DNA of 64,000 bases from Lysinibacillus parviboronicapiens (GTDB lineage Bacteria; Bacillota; Bacilli; Bacillales_A; Planococcaceae), in contig NZ_PYWI01000002.1 in assembly GCF_003049575.1 (NCBI RefSeq), forward strand, positions 186,001 through 250,000, in the 5' to 3' direction. Below the pieces are notes generated by a model. It was not told where the DNA came from and made no database searches. It saw only the letters and a program-made list of their open reading frames with translations. The position numbers and the translations under genes were made by a program. Position 1 is the stretch's first letter. Each line of letters begins with the position of its first letter. This document shows positions 26,154 to 35,420 of the stretch, piece after piece.

Positions 26154-26424
26154 AGCAAAAGGAGGTGTCAATTCTCAACGAAATGGTGACTGTGTAAGTG
26201 CGTACATTTCATACTTTTACGATAACACACTAAAGTGTCTTCCCCTCGAGTTTGTTTTCCATGGAGGAAGAAATCTTTCACTTCGGACTCCGTCACAAAT
26301 GAATGTCTAGTGCCTCAATAGCAACAAGAATTAGTGTCTTTGTATGGTGCTTGAGGGAAAAGCAGACACTTAATGGCATTTTGTGGGTCTTCACCTCATT
26401 ATGATGGAAAGGGGATCGTTGTGT
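26154..26424 (+). other. leader between the EIIA and EIIC genes
   Basis: No gene is seen. A hairpin closed by GTGTCT/AGACAC spans about 26334-26371, shortly before EIIC. It could be a regulatory RNA element (PTS genes often use antitermination), but no RAT consensus was recognised. Confidence 0.3.
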
Positions 26425-27627
26425 ATGAAGAGATATCTACAAAGATTAGGACGCTCTTTGATGTTACCGGTTGCTGTGCTATCAGCTGCTGCCATTTTAA
26501 TGGGAATTGGTTATTGGATTGACCCTACTGGATGGGGATCAGGGAATGTGCTTGCCGCGTTTTTGATAAAAGCAGGTGCTTCGATTATTGACCATATTCC
26601 GATTTTGTTTGCGGTTGGAGTTGCATTTGGGATGGCGAAGGAAAAAGATGGTTCTGCGGCGATTAGTGGTTTGGTGGCATTTCTAGTAGTAACAACGATG
26701 CTTTCAACTGATACGGTTGCCCTTCTGCAATCAGTTGATCCTGCAACTGTTGATATCGCCTTTAACAAAATTGATAATGCGTTTATTGGTATTCTATCAG
26801 GTTTGATTGCAGCAGCGATGTTTAACCGTTTTAGTCATGTTAAGTTACCAGATTTCTTAGCATTTTTTAGTGGTAAACGACTTGTACCGATTGTATCAGC
26901 AGTGATTATGCTCTTTGTTTCAGCATTATTATTTTATATTTGGCCGATTGTTTTTGGAGCATTAGTATCATTTGGTGAAGGTATCAGTGGTTTAGGTGCG
27001 GCAGGTGCTGGTTTATATGGCTTCTTCAATCGCTTATTGATTCCAACGGGCTTACACCACGCATTGAATACTGTTTTTTGGTTTGACACAATTGGTATAA
27101 ATGATATCGGGAAGTTCTGGGACGGTTCTGGTGTCAAAGGGATAACAGGTATGTATCAGGCTGGTTTCTTTCCAATTATGATGTTTGGTTTACCAGCTGC
27201 TGGTTTAGCAATGTACCATACAGCGAAAACCACAAGAAAAAAACAAGTAGCATCTTTAGTGATGGCCGCAGGTTTTACTTCGTTCTTTACAGGCGTGACA
27301 GAACCGCTTGAATTTTCGTTCATGTTCCTAGCACCAGTTCTTTATTTTGTGCATGCTGTGTTAACAGGGTTATCTATGTTTATAGCGGCTACTTTCCAGT
27401 GGACAGCAGGCTTTGGATTTAGTGCGGGCTTTATCGACTATGTCTTGACCCTCCGCCTTCCACTCGCAAATTTACCACTAATGCTTGTGTTACAGGGACT
27501 CGTCTTTGCTATAATTTATTACTATGTATTCAAGTTTTTAATATTAAAATTTTACATAAACATCATTAGACTCGTCGTTTTCAAAATTAGCGGCAGAAAT
27601 TTATGCTGGCTTAGGTGGTACTGCTAA
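26425..27627 (+). CDS. PTS glucose/N-acetylglucosamine-type EIIC permease, EIIB lost by frameshift
   Basis: Membrane EIIC domain of a glucose/GlcNAc-type PTS. From ATG 26425 (nine bases after AAAGGGGA) the protein begins MKRYLQRLGRSLMLPVAVLS, the usual start for this family. About ten hydrophobic segments follow. Family motifs include HIPILFAVGVAFGMAKEKDG, IPTGLHHALNTVFWF and FFTGVTEPLEFSFMFLAP. After about residue 385 the frame reads an implausible tail (NIIRLVVFKISGRNLCW) and stops. The expected EIIB domain follows intact in another frame, so this gene appears frameshifted near 27560-27580. Confidence 0.85.
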   Translation: MKRYLQRLGRSLMLPVAVLSAAAILMGIGYWIDPTGWGSGNVLAAFLIKAGASIIDHIPILFAVGVAFGMAKEKDGSAAISGLVAFLVVTTMLSTDTVALLQSVDPATVDIAFNKIDNAFIGILSGLIAAAMFNRFSHVKLPDFLAFFSGKRLVPIVSAVIMLFVSALLFYIWPIVFGALVSFGEGISGLGAAGAGLYGFFNRLLIPTGLHHALNTVFWFDTIGINDIGKFWDGSGVKGITGMYQAGFFPIMMFGLPAAGLAMYHTAKTTRKKQVASLVMAAGFTSFFTGVTEPLEFSFMFLAPVLYFVHAVLTGLSMFIAATFQWTAGFGFSAGFIDYVLTLRLPLANLPLMLVLQGLVFAIIYYYVFKFLILKFYINIIRLVVFKISGRNLCWLRWYC

Positions 27628-27817
27628 CGTTAGTTCGATAGAGCATTGTGCTACGCGTTTACGAGTTGAGGTCGCACATATGGAGAAGGTTGATCAAAAG
27701 CGCATAAAAAATACAGGGGTCTATGGCATAAATATTGTTGGGCCAAATAGTATTCAAGTAATTGTTGGTGCAAATGTACAATTTGTTGCGGATGAAATAG
27801 AGAAATTACGAAAATAA
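27578..27817 (+). pseudogene. out-of-frame EIIB domain of the PTS permease gene
   Basis: In the frame shifted from EIIC, the sequence reads SKLAAEIYAGLGGTANVSS, then IEHCATRLRVEV (phosphorylatable Cys), GVYGINIVGPNSIQVIVG and a stop at 27817. This is a complete EIIB domain of the glucose/GlcNAc PTS with no start codon or ribosome-binding site of its own. It belongs with the preceding EIIC as one former EIICB gene broken by a single frameshift in the linker. Another EIIB could in principle complement it. Confidence 0.85.
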
Positions 27818-27830
27818 TGAAGGAATGTCA

Positions 27831-27873
27831 GCTGTTTAACGAGAAGATTCAATAATCGTTAAACAGCGTTTTC
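27831..27873 (+). terminator. terminator after the PTS gene
   Basis: Perfect 12-base arms GCTGTTTAACGA / TCGTTAAACAGC, followed by GTTTTC. Confidence 0.85.
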
Positions 27874-27949
27874 TCCCTGACTATGAAATTCCTCATTTTC
27901 TAAGGTATAATAATGAGTAGTAAATAGGAAAAAGGCGGTACGAGGAACG

Positions 27950-28714
27950 ATGAAGAGAATTGAGTCTACGCAAAATGCGTTAGTGAAATATTGGAAGAAG
28001 TTAGCGACGACACGTAAAGAACGAGAGCGTTCTGGTGAGTTTTTAGTGGAAGGTTTCCATTTGGTGGAGGAAGCTTTGAAAAATAACGAACAAGTGTTAC
28101 AGCTAATTGTGCGTGAGGGTGTCGATTTGCCGATGCTCTGGCCGATTGATAATGTAGCAATGGTGGAAGTGACGGCAGCTGTGGCGAAGGAGTTTGCAGA
28201 AACAGAAACATCTCAGGGTGTATTTGCGGTTTGTAAACAGCCAGCTGTAGAAGAAGAGATGATGGCTTCATGGCGTAAGGTACTGCTGATTGACGCGGTG
28301 CAGGATCCAGGTAATATTGGAACAATGATTCGTACAGCAGATGCGGCAGGAGTGGAAGCAGTTATACTTGGCAAGGGTTGTGCGGATTTATATAACCCCA
28401 AAACGTTGCGTTCTGCGCAAGGCTCACATTTCCATGTTCCTGTTGTGCGTGGTGATTTAGAGGATTGGATTGATAGGCTACAGGATAATGGTGTGCCCGT
28501 ATTTGGAACGGCACTGGATGAAGATGCTGTCCTGTACAGTGAAATTCAACATAACGGTGCATTTGCGATTATGATGGGTAATGAAGGCAGTGGTATTCAC
28601 CCACAGCTGTTAGCAATGACAGATCAAAATATTATCATTCCAATCTTTGGACAAGCTGAATCATTAAACGTAGCTGTTGCCACAGGAATTGTTCTGTACG
28701 GATTTGTGAAGTAG
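27950..28714 (+). CDS. ysgA: TrmH/SpoU family RNA 2'-O-methyltransferase YsgA
   Basis: SPOUT-class RNA ribose methyltransferase, 254 residues, using S-adenosylmethionine. The N-terminal substrate-binding domain (about residues 1-95) holds NALVKYWKKLATTRKERERSG. The C-terminal knotted domain has the three SpoU motifs: DAVQDPGNIGTMIRTADAAG, IMMGNEGSGIHPQL and IPIFGQAESLNVAVATGI. All catalytic elements are present. It lies just upstream of pheS as in B. subtilis ysgA. The ribosome-binding site GAGGAA is close to the ATG. Its target nucleotide is not evident from sequence. Confidence 0.94.
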   Translation: MKRIESTQNALVKYWKKLATTRKERERSGEFLVEGFHLVEEALKNNEQVLQLIVREGVDLPMLWPIDNVAMVEVTAAVAKEFAETETSQGVFAVCKQPAVEEEMMASWRKVLLIDAVQDPGNIGTMIRTADAAGVEAVILGKGCADLYNPKTLRSAQGSHFHVPVVRGDLEDWIDRLQDNGVPVFGTALDEDAVLYSEIQHNGAFAIMMGNEGSGIHPQLLAMTDQNIIIPIFGQAESLNVAVATGIVLYGFVK

Positions 28715-28732
28715 TTGCTTTGGCACTGTGAA

Positions 28733-28900
28733 TATCGCTGATAAAAGCACAACAAATATCGCAGATAAAAAGCAATAATCGCAGGTCGACCCACGACTAT
28801 CGCCGCTAAAAGAGCGTTTATCGCCGGTAAACCATCGGGAATAGCCCGCAAATCAGCAAAAAACGCCGCTAGACCTGATAAGATAGCTGAAAACGGGCAC
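28733..28900. repeat. array of degenerate 21-base-period repeats
   Basis: Non-coding sequence in which an ATCGC-like core recurs with fixed spacing. Units begin at 28734, 28758, 28778, 28799, 28820, 28841, 28862 and 28883, the last six exactly 21 bases apart. Examples: ATCGCCGCTAAAAGAGCG, ATCGCCGGTAAACCATCG and ATAGCCCGCAAATCAGC. The units are diverged but the phase is kept. A related array lies at 42386-42530. Function is unknown. Confidence 0.75.
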
Positions 28901-28907
28901 TTGACCC

Positions 28908-28937
28908 TTGAAATGCGACTGCATATTATTGTATAAT
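28908..28937 (+). promoter_or_regulatory. sigma-A promoter of the pheS leader
   Basis: -35 TTGAAA (28908-28913), an 18-base spacer, -10 TATAAT (28932-28937). Transcription would start about 25 bases before the T-box structure. Confidence 0.75.
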
Positions 28938-28970
28938 CACTTTTAAATGTAATCATGTATACAAAAATGC

Positions 28971-29224
28971 TTTGACCGGGAAGTAGTAAAGATTGTGAAT
29001 GGACGACAGGGAGTGTGGGCCGGAGATTGAGAGCCAGCACCGTACCAATGCAGTTTTGAATTCAGCCCGTTAGCAGCTACCGGGACCAGCGAAATGCTGT
29101 AAAGGTATGCCGGCTTCAATCGAGTCGTTATGGCAATGAAGTGATTGTGCGGAATTTACGTGCAATAACTAGGGTGGTACCGCGAATATGTCCTCGTCCC
29201 TTTTTTAGGGGCGAGGTTTTTTTG
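28971..29224 (+). promoter_or_regulatory. T-box leader (Phe specifier) of pheST
   Basis: tRNA-sensing riboswitch. Stem I begins around GGGAAGTAGTAAA; its 3' side contains GAA-TTC-AGCCCG, where TTC (29061-29063) is the phenylalanine specifier codon. The conserved T-box AGGGTGGTACCGCG is at 29171-29184. A terminator (CCTCGTCCC / GGGGCGAGG plus seven T) spans 29192-29223. Uncharged tRNA-Phe would stabilise the antiterminator and allow pheST transcription. Confidence 0.95.
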
Positions 29225-29272
29225 TGTCATTAGCGCAAGCGGGCATTTACATGAACAAGGAGGATTTAACAC

Positions 29273-30310
29273 ATGGAAGAGCAACTAAAGCAGTTAGAGC
29301 AAGAAGCACTGGCGAAAATTGAAGCGGCAGCAAATTTAAAAGAATTAAATGATGTGCGTGTAGCCTATTTAGGGAAAAAGGGACCAATCACAGATTTACT
29401 AAAAGGCATGGGTAAATTATCAGCAGAGGAACGTCCCAAAATGGGGGCCTTAGTCAACACTGTTCGTGAAAATGTTACAGTTGTGCTTGAAGCAAAAGTG
29501 ACAGTTTTGGAAGAAGCAGCGATTGCTGAAAAATTAGCAAGTGAGTCGATTGATGTCACATTACCGGGTCGTGCAATTAAAGTCGGCAACCGTCATCCAT
29601 TAACACGTGTGATCGAAGAAATTGAAGATTTATTCATCGGCATGGGCTACGAAATTGCAGAGGGGCCTGAAGTTGAGAAGGATTACTATAATTTCGAGGC
29701 ATTGAATTTACCAAAAGGACACCCCGCTCGTGATATGCAGGATTCGTTCTATATTTCCGAGGAAATATTATTACGTACGCATACGTCACCTGTTCAGGCT
29801 CGTACAATGGAAGCCAAAAAAGGTGAGTCGATTCGTATTATTTGTCCAGGGAAAGTATTCCGTCGAGATAACGATGACGCTACACACTCTCACCAATTCA
29901 TGCAAATTGAAGGTTTAGTAATTGGCGAAAATATTCGCATGAGTGACCTTAAAGGTACATTAGATACTTTAGCAAAAAAAATGTTCGGTGCAGACCGCGA
30001 GATTCGATTGCGTCCAAGTTTCTTCCCATTCACAGAACCGTCAGTTGAAATGGATATTTCTTGCTTCAAGTGCGGTGGCTCAGGCTGTAACGTATGTAAA
30101 GGTACTGGTTGGATTGAAATTTTAGGTGCAGGTATGGTGCATCCAAATGTACTTGAAATGGCTGGCTATGATCCAAAGAAAGTTTCTGGTTTTGCATTCG
30201 GTATCGGTGCAGAACGAATCGCAATGCTAAAATACGGAGTCGACGATATTCGTCATTTCTATACAAGTGACACACGTTTCTTATCACAATTCGAGCGAAC
30301 AGAGGCGTAA
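29273..30310 (+). CDS. pheS: phenylalanyl-tRNA synthetase alpha subunit
   Basis: Catalytic subunit of the heterotetrameric class II Phe-tRNA synthetase, 345 residues. The N-terminal coiled coil (about residues 1-80) binds tRNA-Phe. The catalytic domain has class II motif 2 ([19 protein letters not shown]), [12 protein letters not shown] and motif 3 ([14 protein letters not shown]). A zinc-finger-like [12 protein letters not shown] insertion near residue 264 is visible. AAGGAGG lies upstream of ATG. pheT follows after 12 bases. Expression is controlled by the Phe T-box. Confidence 0.98.
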   Translation: MEEQLKQLEQEALAKIEAAANLKELNDVRVAYLGKKGPITDLLKGMGKLSAEERPKMGALVNTVRENVTVVLEAKVTVLEEAAIAEKLASESIDVTLPGRAIKVGNRHPLTRVIEEIEDLFIGMGYEIAEGPEVEKDYYNFEALNLPKGHPARDMQDSFYISEEILLRTHTSPVQARTMEAKKGESIRIICPGKVFRRDNDDATHSHQFMQIEGLVIGENIRMSDLKGTLDTLAKKMFGADREIRLRPSFFPFTEPSVEMDISCFKCGGSGCNVCKGTGWIEILGAGMVHPNVLEMAGYDPKKVSGFAFGIGAERIAMLKYGVDDIRHFYTSDTRFLSQFERTEA

Positions 30311-30322
30311 GGAGGACTAAAA

Positions 30323-32740
30323 ATGTTAGTATCATTAGAATGGTTAAAAGATTATGTAAGCACACAGGATTTAGTGCCTGAAGAGTTGGCAGAAAAAATT
30401 ACGCGCTCTGGGATTGAGGTAGACGCAGTAATCGACCGTGCGAACGGAATGGATAAGGTCGTTGTCGGCCATGTTGTATCAAAAGAAAAACATCCTGAAG
30501 CAGACAAATTAAATATTTGCCAAGTAGACGTAGGGGAAGCAGAGCCACAACAAATTATTTGTGGTGCGCCAAACGTTGATGCAGGTCAAAAAGTGATCGT
30601 TGCTCGCCCAGGTGCACATTTACCAGGTGGCATTAAAATTAAAAAAGCTAAACTTCGTGGTCACGAATCGAACGGTATGATTTGTTCATTACAAGAGCTG
30701 GGTGTTGAAGGCAAGCTCGTACCAAAAGCTTATGCAGAGGGCATTTATGTGTTACCAGCTGACGCAGAGGTGGGTGCTGATGCACTTGCACTTTTAGGTT
30801 TACGTGACACAGTGTTAGAACTTGGTTTAACACCAAACCGCTCGGATGCACTTTCAATGTTAGGTGTAGCATATGAAGTCGGAGCAATTCTTTCAGAGGA
30901 AGTAAAATATCCAGAAATCGCCTACAAAACATCATCTGAAAAAGCTCAGGACGTGTTAAAACTTCGCGTAGAAGATTTACAAGCGAATCCAATGTACGTG
31001 GCAAAAGTCGTGAAAAACGTAAAAATCGCAGAATCACCAATGTGGTTACAACACCGTTTAATGGCTGCCGGCGTACGTCCACACAACAATGTAGTTGATG
31101 TGACGAACTATGTTTTAATGGAGTATGGCCAACCGCTACATGCATTTGACTACGACAGTCTTGCAACAGGTGAAATTGTCGTGCGTAAAGCGACAGAAGG
31201 TGAAAAAATCACAACTTTAGATGAGCAGGAGCGTACATTAAAAGCGACTGATTTAGTAATTACAAATGGCAAAGAACCTGTAGCTATTGCCGGTGTAATG
31301 GGTGGCGCAAACTCTGAAGTAACAGAAACGACAACAACAGTTGTTATTGAATCTGCTTACTTCGATGGTTTAACAGTACGTCAAACTTCTCGTAACTTAG
31401 GACTTCGCTCAGATGCATCAGCTCGCTTTGAAAAAGGTGTTGATCAAAACCGTGTTGTACCTGCAGCTGAACGCGCTGCGGCATTACTTGCTGAATTAGC
31501 TGGTGGTGAAGTGCTTGAAGGCACATGCATGGTGGACGAATTAGATAAAACACCAGCACGTGTCGTTGTTTCACCAGATTTTATCAATGAGCGTCTAGGG
31601 ATGAAAATCTCATTAGAAGATATGTTGTCAATTTTAGAGCGTTTAAAATTTGGCGTAGAGGCGGCAAATGGATTATTAATTATTGATGCGCCGACACGTC
31701 GTCAGGATATTAAAATCGAAGAGGATATTGTGGAAGAAATCGCACGTCTTTACGGCTACGATGAAATTCCAATGACTTTACTAGAAGGTGCAAACCAAGT
31801 AGGCAGCCTAACTCCTTACCAAGCAAACCGCCGCGTTGTACGTAACTATATGGAAGGTGCGGGACTTTACCAAGCAGTAACGTATTCATTAACATCAGAA
31901 GCCTTATCACAACGCTTTGCTTTGAAAGCAGCATCGGTAACGCGTTTATTAATGCCAATGAGTGAAGAACGTTCAACGCTTCGTCAAAGCTTAATTCCAC
32001 ATTTAATTGAGGCTGCCGCATATAATGTCGCGCGTAAGGCGGACAGTGTGGCGTTATACGAAGTGGGTTCTGTATTCCTTGGTCAATCAGCAGAAGGTCA
32101 ACCTTTTGAGGAAGAGCATGTTGCAGCTGTTCTAACGGGTAAATGGTTAGACCATGCTTGGCAAGGAGAGAAAAAAGAAGTAGATTTCTTCGTGTTAAAA
32201 GGAATTATTGAAGGTGTTGTGAATAAGCTAGGTCTTGGCAATCGTATTTCCTTTGTCAAAGCACAAGTAGATGGTCTACACCCTGGCCGTACAGCAAGCA
32301 TTCTATTAGACGGCGAGCAAGTCGGCATTATTGGTGGTTTACACCCTGCTGAGCAAAAAACTTGGGGTGTGAAAGATACGTACGTAATGGAAATGAACCT
32401 AGTGGCCTTACTTGATGCTACTGCAAACGAAGCACCACTTGGCTATCAACCAGTACCGCGCTTCCCAGCTATGTCCCGTGATATTGCATTGGTGATGGAC
32501 AGTGCAACTGCTGCAGGAGAAGTTGTTGCTGTTATTCATTCAGCTGGCGTGAAACTGTTAAAAGACATTCGAGTATTCGATGTGTACGAAGGGGAGAAAA
32601 TGGAAGCTGGCAAAAAATCGGTTGCTTTCTCATTAACATACTTCGATCCAGAACGTACGCTAACAGATGATGAGGTAGTCGCAGCACACAATAAAGTACT
32701 AAAAGCCATCGCTACAATTGAAGGTACAGAAGTCCGTTAA
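30323..32740 (+). CDS. pheT: phenylalanyl-tRNA synthetase beta subunit
   Basis: Beta subunit, 805 residues, normal length. Domains in order: EMAP-type tRNA-binding domain (about 40-155, with LNICQVDVGE and GAPNVDAGQKVIVARPGA), the B3/B4 editing domain (about 210-400), the B5 DNA-binding-like domain (about 405-475), a class II-like core (about 490-690), and the C-terminal FDX-anticodon-binding domain (PRFPAMSRDIALVMD to SFSLTYFDPERTLTDDEV). GGAGGAC is the ribosome-binding site. It is co-transcribed with pheS, and a strong terminator follows. Confidence 0.98.
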   Translation: MLVSLEWLKDYVSTQDLVPEELAEKITRSGIEVDAVIDRANGMDKVVVGHVVSKEKHPEADKLNICQVDVGEAEPQQIICGAPNVDAGQKVIVARPGAHLPGGIKIKKAKLRGHESNGMICSLQELGVEGKLVPKAYAEGIYVLPADAEVGADALALLGLRDTVLELGLTPNRSDALSMLGVAYEVGAILSEEVKYPEIAYKTSSEKAQDVLKLRVEDLQANPMYVAKVVKNVKIAESPMWLQHRLMAAGVRPHNNVVDVTNYVLMEYGQPLHAFDYDSLATGEIVVRKATEGEKITTLDEQERTLKATDLVITNGKEPVAIAGVMGGANSEVTETTTTVVIESAYFDGLTVRQTSRNLGLRSDASARFEKGVDQNRVVPAAERAAALLAELAGGEVLEGTCMVDELDKTPARVVVSPDFINERLGMKISLEDMLSILERLKFGVEAANGLLIIDAPTRRQDIKIEEDIVEEIARLYGYDEIPMTLLEGANQVGSLTPYQANRRVVRNYMEGAGLYQAVTYSLTSEALSQRFALKAASVTRLLMPMSEERSTLRQSLIPHLIEAAAYNVARKADSVALYEVGSVFLGQSAEGQPFEEEHVAAVLTGKWLDHAWQGEKKEVDFFVLKGIIEGVVNKLGLGNRISFVKAQVDGLHPGRTASILLDGEQVGIIGGLHPAEQKTWGVKDTYVMEMNLVALLDATANEAPLGYQPVPRFPAMSRDIALVMDSATAAGEVVAVIHSAGVKLLKDIRVFDVYEGEKMEAGKKSVAFSLTYFDPERTLTDDEVVAAHNKVLKAIATIEGTEVR

Positions 32741-32756
32741 TAGAAAATTATAAGTC

Positions 32757-32792
32757 AAAGGCTGTCTCAGAATCATTGAGGCAGCCTTTTTA
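32757..32792 (+). terminator. terminator of pheST
   Basis: AAAGGCTGTCTCA / TGAGGCAGCCTTTTT with a seven-base loop. Confidence 0.9.
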
Positions 32793-32937
32793 TTTGTTTA
32801 AATGAATCCATATCAGAATTCAATTCCATATCAATAAAGGCGAATATTATTAAAGTAAAAAATAATTGTTCATATCACTAGGTATATGCCACTACAGACG
32901 GAAGCTATCTGCGGTTAAGCACCGAACCGCTTCGGGG

Positions 32938-33081
32938 CAACAAGTGTCTTTATGTGCGAAAGCGAAGCGACAGCAACAAGTGTCTTTATGTGCGAAAGCG
33001 AAGCGACAGCAACAAGTGTCTTTATGTGCGAAAGCGAAGCGACAGCAACAAATGTCTTTATGTGCGAAAGGGAAGCGGCAG
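32938..33081. repeat. four tandem copies of a 36-base repeat
   Basis: Copies at 32938-32973, 32974-33009, 33010-33045 and 33046-33081. The first three are identical as read; the fourth has three or four substitutions. Each contains CAACAAGTGTCTTTATG followed by TGCGAAAGCGAAGCGACAG. There are no spacers, so this is not a CRISPR array. All six frames stay partly open only because 36 is a multiple of three. The flanks (32881-32937 and 33082-33200) are unusually GC-rich for the region and hold no gene. Confidence 0.9.
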
Positions 33082-33352
33082 CACAGAATGTTGGTCTCAA
33101 AGGCGTTGTCACAGGACGTGACGCTTATAGCCTTCGTTCCCATAAAAGCGTATTCTAGGGGCTTGGTTTGCTCGTTTTTTCCACTGGAGTCGCCGCCTTA
33201 CGCTCCTACAAAAATATTCGAAATTTATTCAAATCACTATTATATTTTTAGCTTTTAATAATATTTAGAAATAACAAAAAATAAATCAAACGTATTTATT
33301 GTGTGTATAGTAGAAACTGGATAGAAATTTTTAGTAAGAGGAGATAAGCATT

Positions 33353-35320
33353 GTGAAAAATCATCGAAAACGAGGAACCTTATCCGTGCGTGCTCGATTA
33401 ATATGGGCATTTACATTGACGCTTTTAATTCCAAGTTTTGCAATTGGAACATTGTCATACATGAAGGCGGCCAATCAATATCAAGCAGAATTGAGTAAGA
33501 ACTCACGCGAAAATGTAGATTTATTAAATTCATTAATTTCAGAAGAAATAGCACCCATCCTTGATGATGCCGAATATTTGGCTGCTTATTTTAATAAGGA
33601 CTGGCAAGATGCCGAGCTTTTAAAGGAAATAGAAAAATATAATGCGCTACATAGCAGTGTTTCCGTTGTCAATTTAGCAATGGAAGGGCACAAATTTTTA
33701 CGCTCTCCATATGCCGAATCTGACCCGGACTATAATCCCTTTACGAGACCTTGGTATGTAAAGGCGATAGAGTCGCCAGGCAAGAGTGTTATGGTTGATC
33801 CATATCAATCAACTATTACAGGAGAATTAATATTATCAGTTTCAGCAGGTTTACAGGACGGTTCAGGGGTTATTTCGATTGGGCTGAATTTAGAGGGAAT
33901 TTCTGAGCTTGTACATACGGTGAAGATTGGTAAAAACGGCTATGCTTCATTAGTGAACGCCAACAATGTTAGTATTGCGGATCCTTTCTCAGAAGTGGGG
34001 ACGGCGCTTAAAGATTCTTATGTAGAAAAGATGGAAGGCAAGAATGAAGGCCAATTTAATATAGAGGAAGATGGCAAGGAGTACCAAGTATTCTTTGTAA
34101 CGAATAAACTAACAGGTTGGAAAATTATCGGCACCATGGATATGGCAGATGTATCAGCTGTCACAGCACCTATCTTCACCACAACTTTGCTAGTAATTGC
34201 GATCGCTTTAGTCATCTGTGGCGTAATTGGTGCCTTTATCATCAGTTCGATTACCCGCCCATTGAAACAGCTGGCTACTGTCGCTGAGCAGGTAGGTGAT
34301 GGAGATTTACGTAATTTTATCGAAATGAACACTAATGATGAGTATGGCAAATTGGCTAGTATCTTTAACAAAATGATTAGCTCCTTACGTGAGGTTGTTC
34401 GTGACGTTAGTGAAAAATCAACCCTGCTAACTTCATCGTCGGAACAGCTTACAATAAGCACAGACGAAAATAAGCGGGCCACTACGCAAATTGTCGAGTC
34501 AATCCAGGTGTTTGCAGGAACTGTTGATTCTCAAGCCGAAATCATCCATAAAAGTTCAAATGCTGTTCGAGAAATGTCTTCATCGATTCAAAACATTTCA
34601 CACAAGGCAGATACCGTCAATGTAATGTCGAACAAATCGATGGAAGCAGTGGTTGTAGGAAATCAGACTATTCAAACAGCTATTGAGCAGATGCAAATCA
34701 TTCAACAAACGGTTCACGCGCTTGAAGACACTGTTCAAACATTAGGTACTCGTTCACAGGAAATTGGCCATATTGTTGAAGCGATAACGCAAATTGCTGA
34801 CCAAACAAACTTATTGGCATTGAATGCAGCGATAGAAGCGGCACGAGCAGGAGAGCACGGCAAAGGTTTTGCAGTCGTTGCCGATGAGGTAAGAAAGTTA
34901 GCTGAACAGTCTGCCCAGTCAACACTGCAAATTAAAGATATCATTACTTATATTCAAAAGGATACGAAGCTAGCGGTCGAGTCGATGGCCATTGGAACAG
35001 CAGAGGTTGTAAAAGGCATCGAAGTGACGACAATTGCAGGGCAGTCGTTTGGAGAAATTCGTAGTAATGTGCAACAAGTGACAAAAGAAGTTGGAGAAAT
35101 TTCACAAGCAGCGAAGGTGATTTCACTTCACTCTGACGAAGTGGCGAACGGAATTGAAATTGTGTTAGAACGTACAAATGAAAACGTAGCAAGTGCACAA
35201 AACATTTCCGCTGCAACAGAGGAACAGCTTGCCACGATGGAAGAAATCGCATCCTCAGCTGAAGCACTAGCTGAAATGTCAGATAATCTTCAGCAATCGA
35301 TTCAGCAATTTAAATATTAA
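33353..35320 (+). CDS. methyl-accepting chemotaxis protein with dCache-type sensor
   Basis: A 655-residue chemoreceptor. A first transmembrane helix (about residues 14-36, [18 protein letters not shown]) is followed by an extracellular Cache sensor domain (about 37-275, with [17 protein letters not shown]). A second helix (about 276-299), a HAMP domain ([18 protein letters not shown]) and the long signalling coiled coil follow, whose hairpin tip reads [18 protein letters not shown]. It ends [12 protein letters not shown] start after AGAGGAGAT. The Cache fold suggests small-molecule (amino or organic acid) sensing; the ligand is unknown. Confidence 0.95.
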   Translation: MKNHRKRGTLSVRARLIWAFTLTLLIPSFAIGTLSYMKAANQYQAELSKNSRENVDLLNSLISEEIAPILDDAEYLAAYFNKDWQDAELLKEIEKYNALHSSVSVVNLAMEGHKFLRSPYAESDPDYNPFTRPWYVKAIESPGKSVMVDPYQSTITGELILSVSAGLQDGSGVISIGLNLEGISELVHTVKIGKNGYASLVNANNVSIADPFSEVGTALKDSYVEKMEGKNEGQFNIEEDGKEYQVFFVTNKLTGWKIIGTMDMADVSAVTAPIFTTTLLVIAIALVICGVIGAFIISSITRPLKQLATVAEQVGDGDLRNFIEMNTNDEYGKLASIFNKMISSLREVVRDVSEKSTLLTSSSEQLTISTDENKRATTQIVESIQVFAGTVDSQAEIIHKSSNAVREMSSSIQNISHKADTVNVMSNKSMEAVVVGNQTIQTAIEQMQIIQQTVHALEDTVQTLGTRSQEIGHIVEAITQIADQTNLLALNAAIEAARAGEHGKGFAVVADEVRKLAEQSAQSTLQIKDIITYIQKDTKLAVESMAIGTAEVVKGIEVTTIAGQSFGEIRSNVQQVTKEVGEISQAAKVISLHSDEVANGIEIVLERTNENVASAQNISAATEEQLATMEEIASSAEALAEMSDNLQQSIQQFKY

Positions 35321-35325
35321 AGATA

Positions 35326-35364
35326 AACAAGGGTGTCTACAGTGATGTGACACTCTTGTTTTTC
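35326..35364. terminator. terminator between the chemoreceptor gene and rnhC
   Basis: AACAAGGGTGTC / GACACTCTTGTTTTT; placed between convergent genes and possibly bidirectional. Confidence 0.8.
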
Positions 35365-35420
35365 TATCTAAGATGTTAGAAGGGGAGAACGCATGAATTA
35401 TCTTCTAAACGAAGTAAATT

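Noticed and set aside
32938-33081. CRISPR array
   Set aside because: The repeats are contiguous 36-base copies without spacers, and no cas genes occur in the window.
32866-33258. Repeat-encoded protein (open frames on both strands across the 36-base repeats)
   Set aside because: Openness in several frames follows from a repeat length divisible by three; no ribosome-binding site and no family similarity were seen.
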